Source: JBKHDT01 sp046541195 (GTDB taxonomy: Bacteria; Pseudomonadota; Gammaproteobacteria; Halothiobacillales; Halothiobacillaceae). From it: a stretch of 36,703 bases of DNA. Positions 15,439 through 23,967 of this stretch are shown here, one piece after another (the stretch's first letter is position 1; each line of letters begins with the position of its first letter). The stretch spans positions 1 to 36,703 of the forward strand of contig JBKHDT010000020.1 in the NCBI GenBank assembly GCA_046541195.1. Direction: 5' to 3'. A program made the position numbers and the translations under genes. The notes beneath the pieces are model-generated. The model searched no databases, was not told the DNA's origin, and worked only from the letters and a program-made list of their open reading frames with translations.

Positions 15439-17244
15439 ATGAACCTTTCACGTCGAGAGTTCCTGCAAATGCTGGCAGTGGCCAGCGCCAGCGGAATCAG
15501 CCTGGGCACGGCGCAGGCGGGCACGGGCCAACAGAAGGTCGCCAGTTCGATCAAGGCGAACAACGCCTCCTCGAACATGTACGAAGTCCCCAAGTTCGGT
15601 AATGTGCACATCCTGCATTACACCGACTGCCACGCGCAGCTCAAGCCCGTTTACTTCCGCGAGCCCAGCGTGAACCTCGGCGTCGGCTCCATGAACGGCA
15701 ACTCCCCGCACATCGTCGGTGAAGAGTTCCTCAAGCATTTCGGCGTCAAGCCCAATACGCCCGAGGCCCACGCCTTCACCTGCCTGGACTTCAAGGAGGC
15801 CGCTGAAAAGTACGGCAAGGTCGGGGGATTCGCCCACCTGACCACCCTCGTCAAGCACATGAAGGCCCAGCGTCCGGGCGCCATCCTGCTGGACGGTGGT
15901 GACACCTGGCAGGGCACCGCGCTCTCCCTGTGGACCGATGCCCAGTGCATGATCGATGCGCAAAAGATCCTCGGGTCGGACGTGTTCACCTCCCACTGGG
16001 AAGCGACCTACACCAAGGACCGGATGGTCGAGGGCATCGGCCAGCTCGAGGCCGGCGGCAAGCTGGACTTCGTGGCGCAGAACATTCACGACACGGACTT
16101 CATGGAGCGCGTGTTCAAGCCCTATACGTTCCGTGAAATGAACGGCATCCGGGTTGCGATCGTCGGCCAGGCCTTCCCCTACACCCCGATCGCCAACCCG
16201 AGCTGGATGACCGAGGGCTGGTCTTTCGGCATCAAGGACAGCGACATGCAGCAGGCGGTCGATGCGGCCCGCGGTGAAGGCGCCGAGGTCGTCATCGTGC
16301 TCTCCCACAACGGCATGGACGTCGACCTGAAGATGGCTTCCCGCGTGACGGGCATCGACGCCATCATGGGCGGTCACACCCACGATGCCGTGCCCACCCC
16401 GACCGTGGTCGAGAATGCCGGCGGCAAGACGCTGGTCTGCAACGGCGGTTCCAACTCCAAGTTCCTCGGCGTGCTGGACCTGGACGTCAAGAACGGCAAG
16501 GTACAGGGCTTCAAGTACAACCTGCTGCCGGTCTTCTCGAACTTCATCGAGGAAGACAAGGAAATGGCCAAGTTCATCGACGAGGTCTACAACCAGGAAA
16601 TCACCTTCGAGGGCAAGACCTTCAACGCTCAGGAACGCCTCGACAAGGTCCTGGCGACCAACGAGGACCTGCTCTACCGCCGCGGCAACTTCTCGGGCAC
16701 CTGGGACCAGCTGATCTGCGATGCGCTGATCGAGGAACTGGACGCCGAAATCTCCTTCTCGCCGGGCGTACGCTGGGGCACGTCCCTGGTACCGGGCGCG
16801 GACATTACCTACGAAGACATGATGACCCAGTGCGCCCTGACCTACCCGAACGTCACGGTCAACGAGTTCACCGGCGAGCAGATCAAGGGCATCCTCGAAG
16901 ACGTCTGCGACAACATCTTCAACAAGGATCCGTACTACCAGCAGGGGGGCGACATGGTACGTGTCGGCGGCCTGAAGTACGCGGTTGCACCCGATGGCGA
17001 GACCGGTGAGCGGATCAGCGCCATGGAGCTGAACGGCAAGCCGATCGACCCGAACAAGAAGTACAAGGTAGCCGGCTGGGCCTCCGTTGCCCGCCCTGGC
17101 CAGATCCCGGGCGACACCGGCAAGATGATCTGGGACGTGCTCGAAAACTGGCTGACCAGCAAGAAGCACATCGCCAACGTCGACGTGAACACGCCGAAGA
17201 TCATTGGCATGGACGGCAATATCGGCCTGACCGACAAGTGCTGA
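15439..17244 (+). CDS. soxB: Thiosulfohydrolase SoxB
   Basis: Dimanganese hydrolase that releases sulfate from SoxY-bound cysteine S-thiosulfonate in the periplasm. The N-terminus, SRREFLQMLAVASA, is a twin-arginine export signal, so it is exported folded with metals. The metallophosphatase-type domain shows YTDCHAQ (D63, H65), DGGDTWQG (D155), SHWEATY (the SoxB form of the GNHE motif), SHNGMD (H290) and GGHTHD (H313, H315); the C-terminal half is the 5'-nucleotidase C-terminal fold. It has 601 residues, slightly longer than many SoxB. The start at 15439 has GGAGAG 7 nt upstream and puts the Tat motif at the N-terminus. A strong terminator follows at 17313. soxYZ and soxCD are not adjacent. 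Confidence 0.96.
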   Translation: MNLSRREFLQMLAVASASGISLGTAQAGTGQQKVASSIKANNASSNMYEVPKFGNVHILHYTDCHAQLKPVYFREPSVNLGVGSMNGNSPHIVGEEFLKHFGVKPNTPEAHAFTCLDFKEAAEKYGKVGGFAHLTTLVKHMKAQRPGAILLDGGDTWQGTALSLWTDAQCMIDAQKILGSDVFTSHWEATYTKDRMVEGIGQLEAGGKLDFVAQNIHDTDFMERVFKPYTFREMNGIRVAIVGQAFPYTPIANPSWMTEGWSFGIKDSDMQQAVDAARGEGAEVVIVLSHNGMDVDLKMASRVTGIDAIMGGHTHDAVPTPTVVENAGGKTLVCNGGSNSKFLGVLDLDVKNGKVQGFKYNLLPVFSNFIEEDKEMAKFIDEVYNQEITFEGKTFNAQERLDKVLATNEDLLYRRGNFSGTWDQLICDALIEELDAEISFSPGVRWGTSLVPGADITYEDMMTQCALTYPNVTVNEFTGEQIKGILEDVCDNIFNKDPYYQQGGDMVRVGGLKYAVAPDGETGERISAMELNGKPIDPNKKYKVAGWASVARPGQIPGDTGKMIWDVLENWLTSKKHIANVDVNTPKIIGMDGNIGLTDKC

Positions 17245-17312
17245 CCCGGCCAGCCCTTGTGCGGGGATGACCTTGAAAGGTCCTTCCCCACGCAGGGAGC
17301 AGCCAGACACGA

Positions 17313-17344
17313 AGGCCCCCGGTCACACGACCGGGGGCCTTTTT
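17313..17344 (+). terminator. Intrinsic terminator of soxB
   Basis: AGGCCCCCGGTC (17313-17324) pairs perfectly with GACCGGGGGCCT (17329-17340) over ACAC, followed by TTTTT. The rest of the gap to the PAP2 gene (17345-17587) is non-coding; only an imperfect GC-rich inverted repeat near 17538-17582 was noticed, which may end the minus-strand PAP2 transcript. Confidence 0.93.
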
Positions 17345-17587
17345 GCTGTCCGCCTTCCGGTACCTGGCCGGCGGCCGGGCTGCTTCACGGCCCTGCCTTG
17401 CCCCCCATGCCGCGCCGGCACGGATCACGGCCGCGATCTGGCCGTCCCGGTGGCCTGACCGGTCCCAACCGGGGACTGTCGAGCGCAACGGACCCGCCGG
17501 TGCCAAGGCACCTCGCGCAGAAGCAGGGAGGATGCCCCGCGCCCCGCGACACGGCGCAACCGTTTCGCGCAACGCGACGGGGCGGCG

Positions 17588-18136
17588 TCAGAACACAGAC
17601 TGCAGATAAAGCGCAGCGTAGGCAATCGCACCGCCGAGCGCGGCACCGACGAGGACATCCGAGAGATAGTGCAGGCCCAGCACCAGCCGTGAGGCGGCAA
17701 TGGCCAGCGCAAAGGGCACGAGCAGCCAGCCCAATTCGGGGAGGAAGGCCACCAGCTGAACGGTGAAGTTGACCGCATGCAGCGTATGCCCGGAAGGGAA
17801 GCTGTACTGGTCAAGGGGCGCGACGCTGTGGTGGATTTCACCATGTGCGTGCAGCGGGCGCGGACGTGCAGTCAGTCGCTTGATGGCCACGTATATGCCA
17901 ATGGCGACGACCGCGCTGGCCAGCATCCAGAGCATGGGAGCCAGCGCGGACAGCCCATGGATCAGGACCACCAGCGCCGTGAGCACGTACCAGCCGATTC
18001 CATCACCGAGCCGGCTGCACGCGGCAAAGAACGTGCGCCAGTAACGTCTGTCATGGACCCGGTTGGACAGCCGCATGAGCGACTGCTCCCAGGTGAGGTA
18101 ACGATGAAGCCATACCGGTGCGCGTGTCGGGATCAT
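17588..18136 (-). CDS. PAP2 family membrane phosphatase
   Basis: Membrane-bound acid phosphatase of the PAP2 superfamily, 182 residues, with about five membrane segments. All three catalytic motifs are present: KRLTARPRP (KX6RP), FPSGH (PSGH) and SRLVLGLHYLSD (SRX5HX3D). Likely substrates are lipid phosphates such as phosphatidate, phosphatidylglycerol phosphate or undecaprenyl diphosphate; the sequence does not decide. Its start overlaps the stop of the glycosyltransferase gene by 4 nt, so the two likely serve one pathway, perhaps a glycolipid or the recycling of its lipid carrier. Confidence 0.9.
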   Translation of the reverse strand: MIPTRAPVWLHRYLTWEQSLMRLSNRVHDRRYWRTFFAACSRLGDGIGWYVLTALVVLIHGLSALAPMLWMLASAVVAIGIYVAIKRLTARPRPLHAHGEIHHSVAPLDQYSFPSGHTLHAVNFTVQLVAFLPELGWLLVPFALAIAASRLVLGLHYLSDVLVGAALGGAIAYAALYLQSVF

Positions 18137-19287
18137 GAAAGTGTCCTCCCTGCTTCCGTCACGAATTTTGATCCTTGGACCAACTCAAGCAGGCTTTGCT
18201 CAAATCCGGTCTGGATCGTGCGCCAGTCGAAGCGCATGGCACTCTCGCGGGCGGCCTCGCGAAGCGCCGGCGCCGGCATTTTTTCTCCCGGCGACAGCGC
18301 TCGAATCTGCGCGAGAAATGCCGGCTCGTCCTGCAACCGTACCAGAAACCCGTTTTGTTCGTGCCGAATCAGCTGACTACCCGCGGCGTAATCGAAACTG
18401 ATTGCCGGCAGACCGCTGGCCATCGCCTCCATCAGCACGTTGCCGAAGGTCTCCGTCTGGCTGGGAAAGACGAACCAGTCGGCACTGGCATAGTGGCGGG
18501 CCAGATCCTCTCCGCGCCGCATGCCGGCGAAAACGGCACCGGGCAAGGAGCGGGCAAGCCACTCCCGCCTGGGACCGTCGCCCACGATGACGACCACGGC
18601 CTCCGGGCTGCGGGCGCGGACTTCGCGCACCGTCGACACCAACAGTTCGAGATTCTTCTCGGGGGCCAGCCGGCCGACGTGCAGCAGCACCGGCTGGTCT
18701 GGTGCCGCGCCCCAGGCGGCTCGAAGTTCCTCGTCCCGCCGCTCGGGATTGAACAGCGAACCGTCCACGCCCCGCCCCAGAACCTTCAGACGCTCGAAAC
18801 CCTGGCTCGCCAACAAGTCGGCCTGGGCATGGGTTGGAATAAAGGTCAATCCGGCCCGATTGTGAAAGTTGCGCAGGTAGCGCATCACCGGGCGCGCCAG
18901 CCAGGGCGCCCGGTAGTGGGAGGCATAAGCATGAAAGTTGGTGTGCAGGCTCGTGCTGACCGGAAGTCTCAGCTTCGATGCGGTCTTGAGCGCGGCCCAG
19001 CCAAGCGGTCCTTCGGTGGCGATATGCACCACGTCCGGCGGATCATCACGCCAGGCCGCATCCATCCTGCCTGCGGCAGGCCAGCCGAGGCGCACTTCCC
19101 TGTAAAAGGGCAGACTGATCCCCGTCACCTCGAACCCATCGACGAGGGCGCGATCGGTCCCGTTGCGCGGGCAGACCACCTGGCAGCGGTGACCGTTCGC
19201 CTGCAGTGCACCATGCAGACGGTCGAGTGTCGTTGCCACGCCATTGACGTCGGGCGGGAAGGTTTCGGTCACCAGGCTGATGAACAC
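18133..19287 (-). CDS. GT4 family glycosyltransferase
   Basis: GT-B fold retaining glycosyltransferase of 384 residues. The N-terminal domain begins VTETFPPDVNGVATTL, typical of GT4 enzymes acting on lipid acceptors or mannosyl groups. The donor-binding C-terminal domain has HVGRLAPEKNLELLV and an EX7E motif, ETFGNVLMEAMASGLP. The start is GTG at 19287. It begins 94 nt after the SNase-like gene and overlaps the PAP2 gene. Closest known groups are the MgtA/PimB/SqdX-like enzymes that glycosylate diacylglycerol or phosphoinositol lipids. The acceptor here is unknown. Confidence 0.87.
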   Translation of the reverse strand: MFISLVTETFPPDVNGVATTLDRLHGALQANGHRCQVVCPRNGTDRALVDGFEVTGISLPFYREVRLGWPAAGRMDAAWRDDPPDVVHIATEGPLGWAALKTASKLRLPVSTSLHTNFHAYASHYRAPWLARPVMRYLRNFHNRAGLTFIPTHAQADLLASQGFERLKVLGRGVDGSLFNPERRDEELRAAWGAAPDQPVLLHVGRLAPEKNLELLVSTVREVRARSPEAVVVIVGDGPRREWLARSLPGAVFAGMRRGEDLARHYASADWFVFPSQTETFGNVLMEAMASGLPAISFDYAAGSQLIRHEQNGFLVRLQDEPAFLAQIRALSPGEKMPAPALREAARESAMRFDWRTIQTGFEQSLLELVQGSKFVTEAGRTLS

Positions 19288-19381
19288 GCGTCCGGACTCG
19301 GGTTGAAAACGTCGCTAAACCCTAGGCCAGCGAGGTTACGAGTCCGTGATAAACCATTGACGGGCGCATGACAGCGCGGAG

Positions 19382-20182
19382 TCAATCGTCGAGCAACTCC
19401 AGCGCGCGCGGGTTCGAAAGCCTCATGCGCCAGTCCTGGAAGCGATTGCGATCCGGCACCAGCCATCCCCTGGCCCGGACAAGCCGCCCCTCCAGGGCGT
19501 CAAGATCATCAAAGCCGGACGCATCGTCCCGATCAACCTGCAGGGCCACCCGTCCTTCGAGGTTGATCCAGATGCTGTGCCGGCTGTGACCGACACGCAC
19601 CACCCGCCCGTGCACGATGACTGCGCCGCGGGTGCCCGCGGGGATCTCGGTACTGCCCAGCCCCGGCTGATATTCAGGCAGGGACCAGATACCGCGCCGC
19701 GCCTGCCGGGCCTCGGCCTCGAACGGGGTCAGGCAATCGGCAAACGCCTCGTTCTCACCGATGAACACCTGCATGACCAGCCCGCGCTCGAGCAGCTCGC
19801 GCTGCAGATTGGTTCCATCCGGGGCAAACAGGTACGCCAGAACACGACCATGGCGATCGGCCGATTCCCGACCTTCCTGGACGATCAGACGATTTCCCGC
19901 CTGCTTCGACAGTGCGCGCAGTGCCTGCGCGGCTTCCCTGGCGAGAGGTTCGTCCGGCTTGCCGTTCCGACCAAGCTCGGGCGCGTCGATTCCGACCAGC
20001 CGCACCCACTCGCCGGACCGGGCACGCAGGGTGTCGCCGTCCTGGACATGGCCCACCACCAGTCGCCGGTCCTCTTTCTGGATCGGGCAGGGCTCATCCG
20101 CTTGCGCCAGCCCGCCGAAGGCAAGCAGCAAGGCGGCCACGACCAGACAGGCAGGTTTTGCAGGTTGCAGCGCGTTGTTCAT
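19382..20182 (-). CDS. Exported thermonuclease-like (SNase) protein
   Basis: The 266-residue precursor has a signal peptide (about residues 1-28, ending AQA-DE). The staphylococcal-nuclease fold follows with its active-site set: DGDT (D48), RLVGIDAPE (R61, D66, E69) and DRHGRVLAYL (R113), so calcium-dependent phosphodiesterase activity is plausible. After about residue 185 comes an extra beta-rich segment (GAVIVHGRVVRVGHSRHSIW), which resembles an OB-type add-on seen in some proteobacterial members. GGAGG lies 8 nt before the ATG. It may scavenge nucleic acid or cut extracellular DNA. It is probably expressed separately from the GT4-PAP2 pair, though no terminator was seen between them. Confidence 0.85.
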   Translation of the reverse strand: MNNALQPAKPACLVVAALLLAFGGLAQADEPCPIQKEDRRLVVGHVQDGDTLRARSGEWVRLVGIDAPELGRNGKPDEPLAREAAQALRALSKQAGNRLIVQEGRESADRHGRVLAYLFAPDGTNLQRELLERGLVMQVFIGENEAFADCLTPFEAEARQARRGIWSLPEYQPGLGSTEIPAGTRGAVIVHGRVVRVGHSRHSIWINLEGRVALQVDRDDASGFDDLDALEGRLVRARGWLVPDRNRFQDWRMRLSNPRALELLDD

Positions 20183-20305
20183 CAGCGATTCCTCCGAAAC
20201 CGGCCGGGACGCCGGGCAAGCACGATCGACACGATTTTGCCCGTCACCACCTGACGTTCAAGCCCATCACCCCGTCCCACGGGCAGGATTGCCGCCCATC
20301 CACGC

Positions 20306-20331
20306 AAAAAGGCGCCACAAGGCGCCTTTTT
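20306..20331 (-). terminator. Terminator of rpmE2 (bidirectional form)
   Basis: AAAAAGGCGCC-ACAA-GGCGCCTTTTT (20306-20331) is symmetric, so it has a T-tract in both directions. It lies 50 bp after the L31 stop on the minus strand. Confidence 0.9.
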
Positions 20332-20380
20332 CGACCAGTCCGTTTACCGCAGGCGATCACGCCCCTTCGCGGCCGGTCCG

Positions 20381-20626
20381 TTAACGGTTCCGGTAGCGGT
20401 TCCGGAACTTGTCGACCTGCTTGGCCGTATTGACCTCGGAGCGCTTGCCCGTGAAGAACGGGTGGCTCTTGGAGGAAATTTCCACCTTCACCAGCGGGTA
20501 CTCGTTACCGTCTTCCCACTTGATGGTTTCCTTGGCCCGGATGGTCGAGCGGGTCAGGATGGCAAAGTCACTGGCCAGATCCTGGAAGACCACCGGGCGG
20601 TACTCGGGATGAATGCCTTCTTTCAT
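20381..20626 (-). CDS. rpmE2: Ribosomal protein L31 type B (zinc-free form)
   Basis: Structural protein of the 50S subunit, 81 residues, with the type B N-terminus MKEGIHPEYRPVVFQD and the YPLVKVEISSKSHPFFTG segment. It has no cysteines, so it lacks the zinc site of the CxxC-bearing L31 (RpmE). In many bacteria this paralogue replaces the zinc form under zinc starvation and is repressed by Zur; in others it is the only L31. No clear Zur box (AT-rich dyad) was seen upstream, which favours constitutive use. AGGAA lies 8 nt before the ATG; a strong terminator follows. Confidence 0.95.
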   Translation of the reverse strand: MKEGIHPEYRPVVFQDLASDFAILTRSTIRAKETIKWEDGNEYPLVKVEISSKSHPFFTGKRSEVNTAKQVDKFRNRYRNR

Positions 20627-20772
20627 CGATTCGGTTCCTGAAAAATTTGGGCCACTGCACACTCGTCCAGCGACGACAGACAAAACTTGGCGGCGCAGCG
20701 CGATCACGCAACAGGCGCAGTCGCAAATTCGCGAAGCGCGCAATTGTGCCTGAACAGCCGCCCGGTTGCAAT

Positions 20773-21480
20773 CTATGGTGCCGGCGCGCGCGCGGCAGCC
20801 CATACCTCCACGCGACGGCAACCATTGAGCCGCAGCAGCCGGGCAATCTCGCCCGCCGTGCTGCCGGTTGTCACGACATCATCGACGATTGCGACATGTT
20901 CCGGCACCGACCGGACCACGGCGAAAGCGCCGCGAACGTTGCGCCGGCGCGCGCGCGCGTCGAGTGTCGCTTGCGCCTGGGTAGCAAGGCTCCGCTGCAG
21001 GCTGTTGACCGACAGGGGCAGTGAAAGACGCCTCGAAAGCATCCGCGCCAGCCGCTCCGCCTGATTGAACCCGCGCTCGGCCAGCCGTTGCCGATGCAGG
21101 GGAACCGGCAGCAATTGCTCCGGCAGCGGCCATTCGACCGGACGGGCCGCCAGCGACGACTCCAGGGCGGCGGCCAGGGGACGGACCGCCGCAAGATCCC
21201 CGGAAAACTTGAGGCGCTGGACCAGCAGCCGCACCACCCCTTCGTAACGCAAGGGGGCAACGGCATGGTCAAAAGCCGGAGCACGACGCAGGCAGGCCCC
21301 GCAGGCAGGCAGGTTCGCATCAGGCAACGGGAGGGCGCAGAGGGGGCAGGCGGGATGGTTTCGGGGCAGCAGCCCAATGCAGTCGGGGCACAAACCAACC
21401 CGCGGATCGGCCGGATATCCGCAGTGCATGCATGGAGCCGGAAAAAAAACTTTGGTTATACTAGCCCAAGACTTCACCAT
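20773..21480 (-). CDS. comF: ComF family phosphoribosyltransferase-like protein
   Basis: ComF proteins are needed for uptake of transforming DNA in several bacteria; their biochemical role is unsettled. The 235-residue protein has an N-terminal zinc-ribbon with eight cysteines in CxxC pairs (C17/C20, C31/C34, C45/C48, C60/C63), and a C-terminal phosphoribosyltransferase fold with VAIVDDVVTTGST, the PRPP-binding loop. The start at 21480 is chosen because the family begins just before the cysteine pairs and AGGA lies about 9 nt upstream; the open frame continues upstream without family similarity. It is divergent from the membrane protein-bioB pair; comF next to bioB is common in gammaproteobacteria. 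Confidence 0.92.
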   Translation of the reverse strand: MVKSWASITKVFFPAPCMHCGYPADPRVGLCPDCIGLLPRNHPACPLCALPLPDANLPACGACLRRAPAFDHAVAPLRYEGVVRLLVQRLKFSGDLAAVRPLAAALESSLAARPVEWPLPEQLLPVPLHRQRLAERGFNQAERLARMLSRRLSLPLSVNSLQRSLATQAQATLDARARRRNVRGAFAVVRSVPEHVAIVDDVVTTGSTAGEIARLLRLNGCRRVEVWAAARAPAP

Positions 21481-21583
21481 ACTGTCATCCTGACACCCGG
21501 CAAGCAGAGACGAGCGCACTTCGCAGTTCCGCAAAGCGCGACTGCGAGACCGGGACACGGCACATGCCCAAAGGGAGTCGTCC

Positions 21584-22006
21584 ATGTCGGAAAGCGACGC
21601 GTTGATCGAAGACGAACCGAAAATCGTGACGGGCGACCAGGCCCGCCGCGCGGCCAAGTGGTTCAACTACGGGACGATGGCCTCACTGCTGCTGCCCCTG
21701 CCGCTGATGATATTCTGGACCGGCATGTCCATGCTCGTCTACGCCCTCAACCGGCACCATCCGAACCCCAAGGTCGGTCATTACACGCAGCAGGCCGCCT
21801 ACCGATTCTACGGCGTGGCAGGGACACTGGTGGTGGTGGCCAACTTCTTTCCGGTCGACTGGCGCTACTACGTCGGTGCCTGGGTGATCGGCGCGCTGAT
21901 CCTGCTGCCTTGGAGCATCATCGACCTGATCCGGATCAACCGGGATACCTGGGTTGACTGCGTGGTCCAGCCCGAGCCCACCTTCGAAGACAGCCAGGAA
22001 CGTTGA
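21584..22006 (+). CDS. Unrecognised small membrane protein
   Basis: 140 residues with about three membrane segments: roughly 30-55 (MASLLLPLPLMIFWTGMSML), 73-90 (FYGVAGTLVVVANFF) and 94-115 (YYVGAWVIGALILLPW). The N-terminus is acidic and hydrophilic; a loop has HHPNPKVGHYTQQAAYRFYG. I do not recognise a family and assign no function. It looks coding: AAGGGAG lies 8 nt before the ATG, and bioB begins 4 nt after its stop, so it is translated as part of the bioB unit. A link to biotin precursor handling is only suggested by position. Confidence 0.8.
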   Translation: MSESDALIEDEPKIVTGDQARRAAKWFNYGTMASLLLPLPLMIFWTGMSMLVYALNRHHPNPKVGHYTQQAAYRFYGVAGTLVVVANFFPVDWRYYVGAWVIGALILLPWSIIDLIRINRDTWVDCVVQPEPTFEDSQER

Positions 22007-22010
22007 AGCC

Positions 22011-22991
22011 ATGACCCGCAACGACTGGAGCCAGCAAGAAGCGCTGACGCTGTTCGAACGCCCCTTCAACGACCTGCTCTTCGAAGCCCAGACGGTACAC
22101 CGCGCGCACTTTGACGCCAATGCCGTCCAGGTGAGCACCCTGTTGTCGATCAAGACCGGCGCCTGCCCCGAAGACTGCGGCTATTGCTCCCAGAGCGCGC
22201 GGCACGACACGGGCCTGGAGCGCGAGCGGCTGATGCCGCTGGACGAGGTGGTCGCCTCGGCGCGGGCCGCGCGCGAGAAAGGCGCGACCCGCTTCTGCAT
22301 GGGCGCAGCCTGGCGCAACCCGACCGACCGCCAGCTCGAGCGCGTCATCGAGATGATCCGTGCGGTCAAGGGGCTGGGCATGGAAGCCTGCGTGACGCTC
22401 GGAATGCTGACCCGCGCCCAGGCCGAAAGGCTCAAGGCGGCCGGGCTGGACTACTACAATCACAACATCGACACCGCGCCCGAATATTACAACCAGGTGG
22501 TCACCACCCGCCGCTTCGAGGACCGGCTCGAAACGCTCGAACACGTGCGCGAGAGCGGCATCAACGTGTGTTCCGGCGGCATTCTCGGCATGGGTGAATC
22601 ACGCGCCGACCGGGCCTCGTTCCTGCGCAGCCTGGCCAACCTGCCGCGCCACCCGGAATCCGTACCGCTGAACATGCTGGTGCGCATCGCCGGCACACCC
22701 CTGGGCGACGCCCCGGCGCTCGACCCCATCGAGTTCATCCGCACCGTGGCCGTCGCCCGGATCATGATGCCCCGCTCGCACGTGCGGCTTTCCGCCGGGC
22801 GTCAGGGCATGGACGAGACGACGCAGGCGTGGTGCTTCTTTGCCGGTGCCAACTCGATCTTTTACGGGGATCGCCTGCTGACCACCGACAACCCCCAGGT
22901 GGACGAGGATGCCGCGCTTTTCGAGAAGCTCGGCATCCATCCGCTGATACCGGACGGCTGCCGGGCAACCGTGGACGAGGCGGCTGTCTGA
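22011..22991 (+). CDS. bioB: Biotin synthase
   Basis: Radical SAM enzyme that inserts sulfur into dethiobiotin, the last step of biotin synthesis. It has 326 residues. The radical SAM motif is CPEDCGYC (C52, C56, C59), and the C-terminal part has the conserved YNHNIDT, CSGGILGMGE, RVRL-like HVRLSAGRQ and FFAGANSIFYGD segments; the conserved arginine near the auxiliary 2Fe-2S cluster is in HVRLSAGR. The start at 22011 follows the membrane protein stop by 4 nt. The rest of the bio operon (bioF, bioH, bioC, bioD), which often follows bioB, is not here: the next gene converges from the other strand. Confidence 0.97.
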   Translation: MTRNDWSQQEALTLFERPFNDLLFEAQTVHRAHFDANAVQVSTLLSIKTGACPEDCGYCSQSARHDTGLERERLMPLDEVVASARAAREKGATRFCMGAAWRNPTDRQLERVIEMIRAVKGLGMEACVTLGMLTRAQAERLKAAGLDYYNHNIDTAPEYYNQVVTTRRFEDRLETLEHVRESGINVCSGGILGMGESRADRASFLRSLANLPRHPESVPLNMLVRIAGTPLGDAPALDPIEFIRTVAVARIMMPRSHVRLSAGRQGMDETTQAWCFFAGANSIFYGDRLLTTDNPQVDEDAALFEKLGIHPLIPDGCRATVDEAAV

Positions 22992-23042
22992 CCGAAGCGG
23001 TCATGGAAGTCGCCGGCCCGGACTCGGGACAGGACTTCGGAT

Positions 23043-23093
23043 GACTCGCCCTCAACCCGGAGACTCGCCCTCAACCCGGAGACTCGCCCTCAA
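23043..23093. repeat. 19-bp tandem repeat, 2.7 copies, over the spp stop codon
   Basis: Copies at 23043-23061 and 23062-23080 are identical (unit GACTCGCCCTCAACCCGGA), and a third partial copy, 23081-23093, matches over 13 bp. On the minus strand the unit spells the last codons of spp and its TGA stop, so two extra gene ends follow the real one. It looks like replication slippage. Confidence 0.95.
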
Positions 23094-23967
23094 GCATCAT
23101 CCAGGGGCGGGTTTCCGGCAGATAGTGCGCCACGCCCTCAAGCACGCCCGCCGAGTAGTTTCCGTTCATGCCCAGAAAGTCGCCCCGGGCAATGTAGAGC
23201 GTCTTTTCCAGCCCGGCAGCGGCAACCATGCGGGTCGCCTCGTCCTTGACATCCTCATGCGCATTGCGCACCAGCACACTCCGGATCGGGCTGACCAGCG
23301 CCATCAGGTCATTACCCGAATCCCCGCAAAAGATCGCGTGCTGCATGTCGTAGCCCTGATTGCTGATCAGAAACTCGATGGCGTGCACCTTGGTTGCCTG
23401 CGCCGGCAGGATGTCCAGCAGCCCGGTTCCGGCCTCCTCGTCCACCGACCAGATCAGGCTGGCATTGACTCCCTGCGCCCACAGCCGGTTCTGCACTTCG
23501 GCCAGCAGCATTTCCCGGTTGAGGGACAGATCCACGTAGTAGCTGAGCTTGAATGCTCCCTGCTTGCCCACCTCCTGCTTCTCGAGCGCCGTGATGTCTG
23601 CAAACAGGGCTGCAAGATCCGCGTGGCAGAGTCCGTTCCAGTCGGGCGCGATTTCGGCAGTCCAGGCATCCCAGTGCTGCCAGTCGTCTCCGTTTCTGGG
23701 CGTGTAGATGGTCGTGCCCACATCGCCGATGATGAATTCCGGGACCGGCAACGCCCACTCGGCGACGCCATCCAGGACCAGCCGAAGATCCCGACCACTG
23801 ACGAAGGCCAGATGAACCTCCGGGCGCGCGCAGAGGGCACGCAGGCGAGCCCGTGCATGCTCGGACTCCGGCGGCGCCCCATTGGGAATGAGGGTGCGAT
23901 CCAGATCACAGCAGAGCAAAATCGGCGGCTCGTCTCCTTCGGACACCACATCCATTTCACGACTCAT
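23071..23967 (-). CDS. spp: Sucrose-phosphatase
   Basis: HAD-superfamily phosphatase that removes phosphate from sucrose-6-phosphate, the last step of sucrose synthesis. The 298-residue protein has the SPP-type motifs: DLDRTL (D21 and D23, nucleophile and acid), FVSGRD, GDVGTTIY in the cap region, and FCGDSGND (magnesium site). Its start overlaps the sucrose-phosphate synthase stop by 4 nt (ATGA). A 19-bp tandem repeat has duplicated its final codons and stop (23043-23093). Sucrose is a compatible solute in several halophilic sulfur bacteria, and that is its likely role here. Confidence 0.92.
   Translation of the reverse strand: MSREMDVVSEGDEPPILLCCDLDRTLIPNGAPPESEHARARLRALCARPEVHLAFVSGRDLRLVLDGVAEWALPVPEFIIGDVGTTIYTPRNGDDWQHWDAWTAEIAPDWNGLCHADLAALFADITALEKQEVGKQGAFKLSYYVDLSLNREMLLAEVQNRLWAQGVNASLIWSVDEEAGTGLLDILPAQATKVHAIEFLISNQGYDMQHAIFCGDSGNDLMALVSPIRSVLVRNAHEDVKDEATRMVAAAGLEKTLYIARGDFLGMNGNYSAGVLEGVAHYLPETRPWMMLEGESPG

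Noticed and set aside
15448..17310. Open frame of about 620 codons on the minus strand
   Set aside because: Antisense shadow of soxB, which has a complete active site and Tat signal.
23043..23093. Tandem repeats as a CRISPR array
   Set aside because: Copies are directly adjacent with no spacers; the same holds for 35563-35607.
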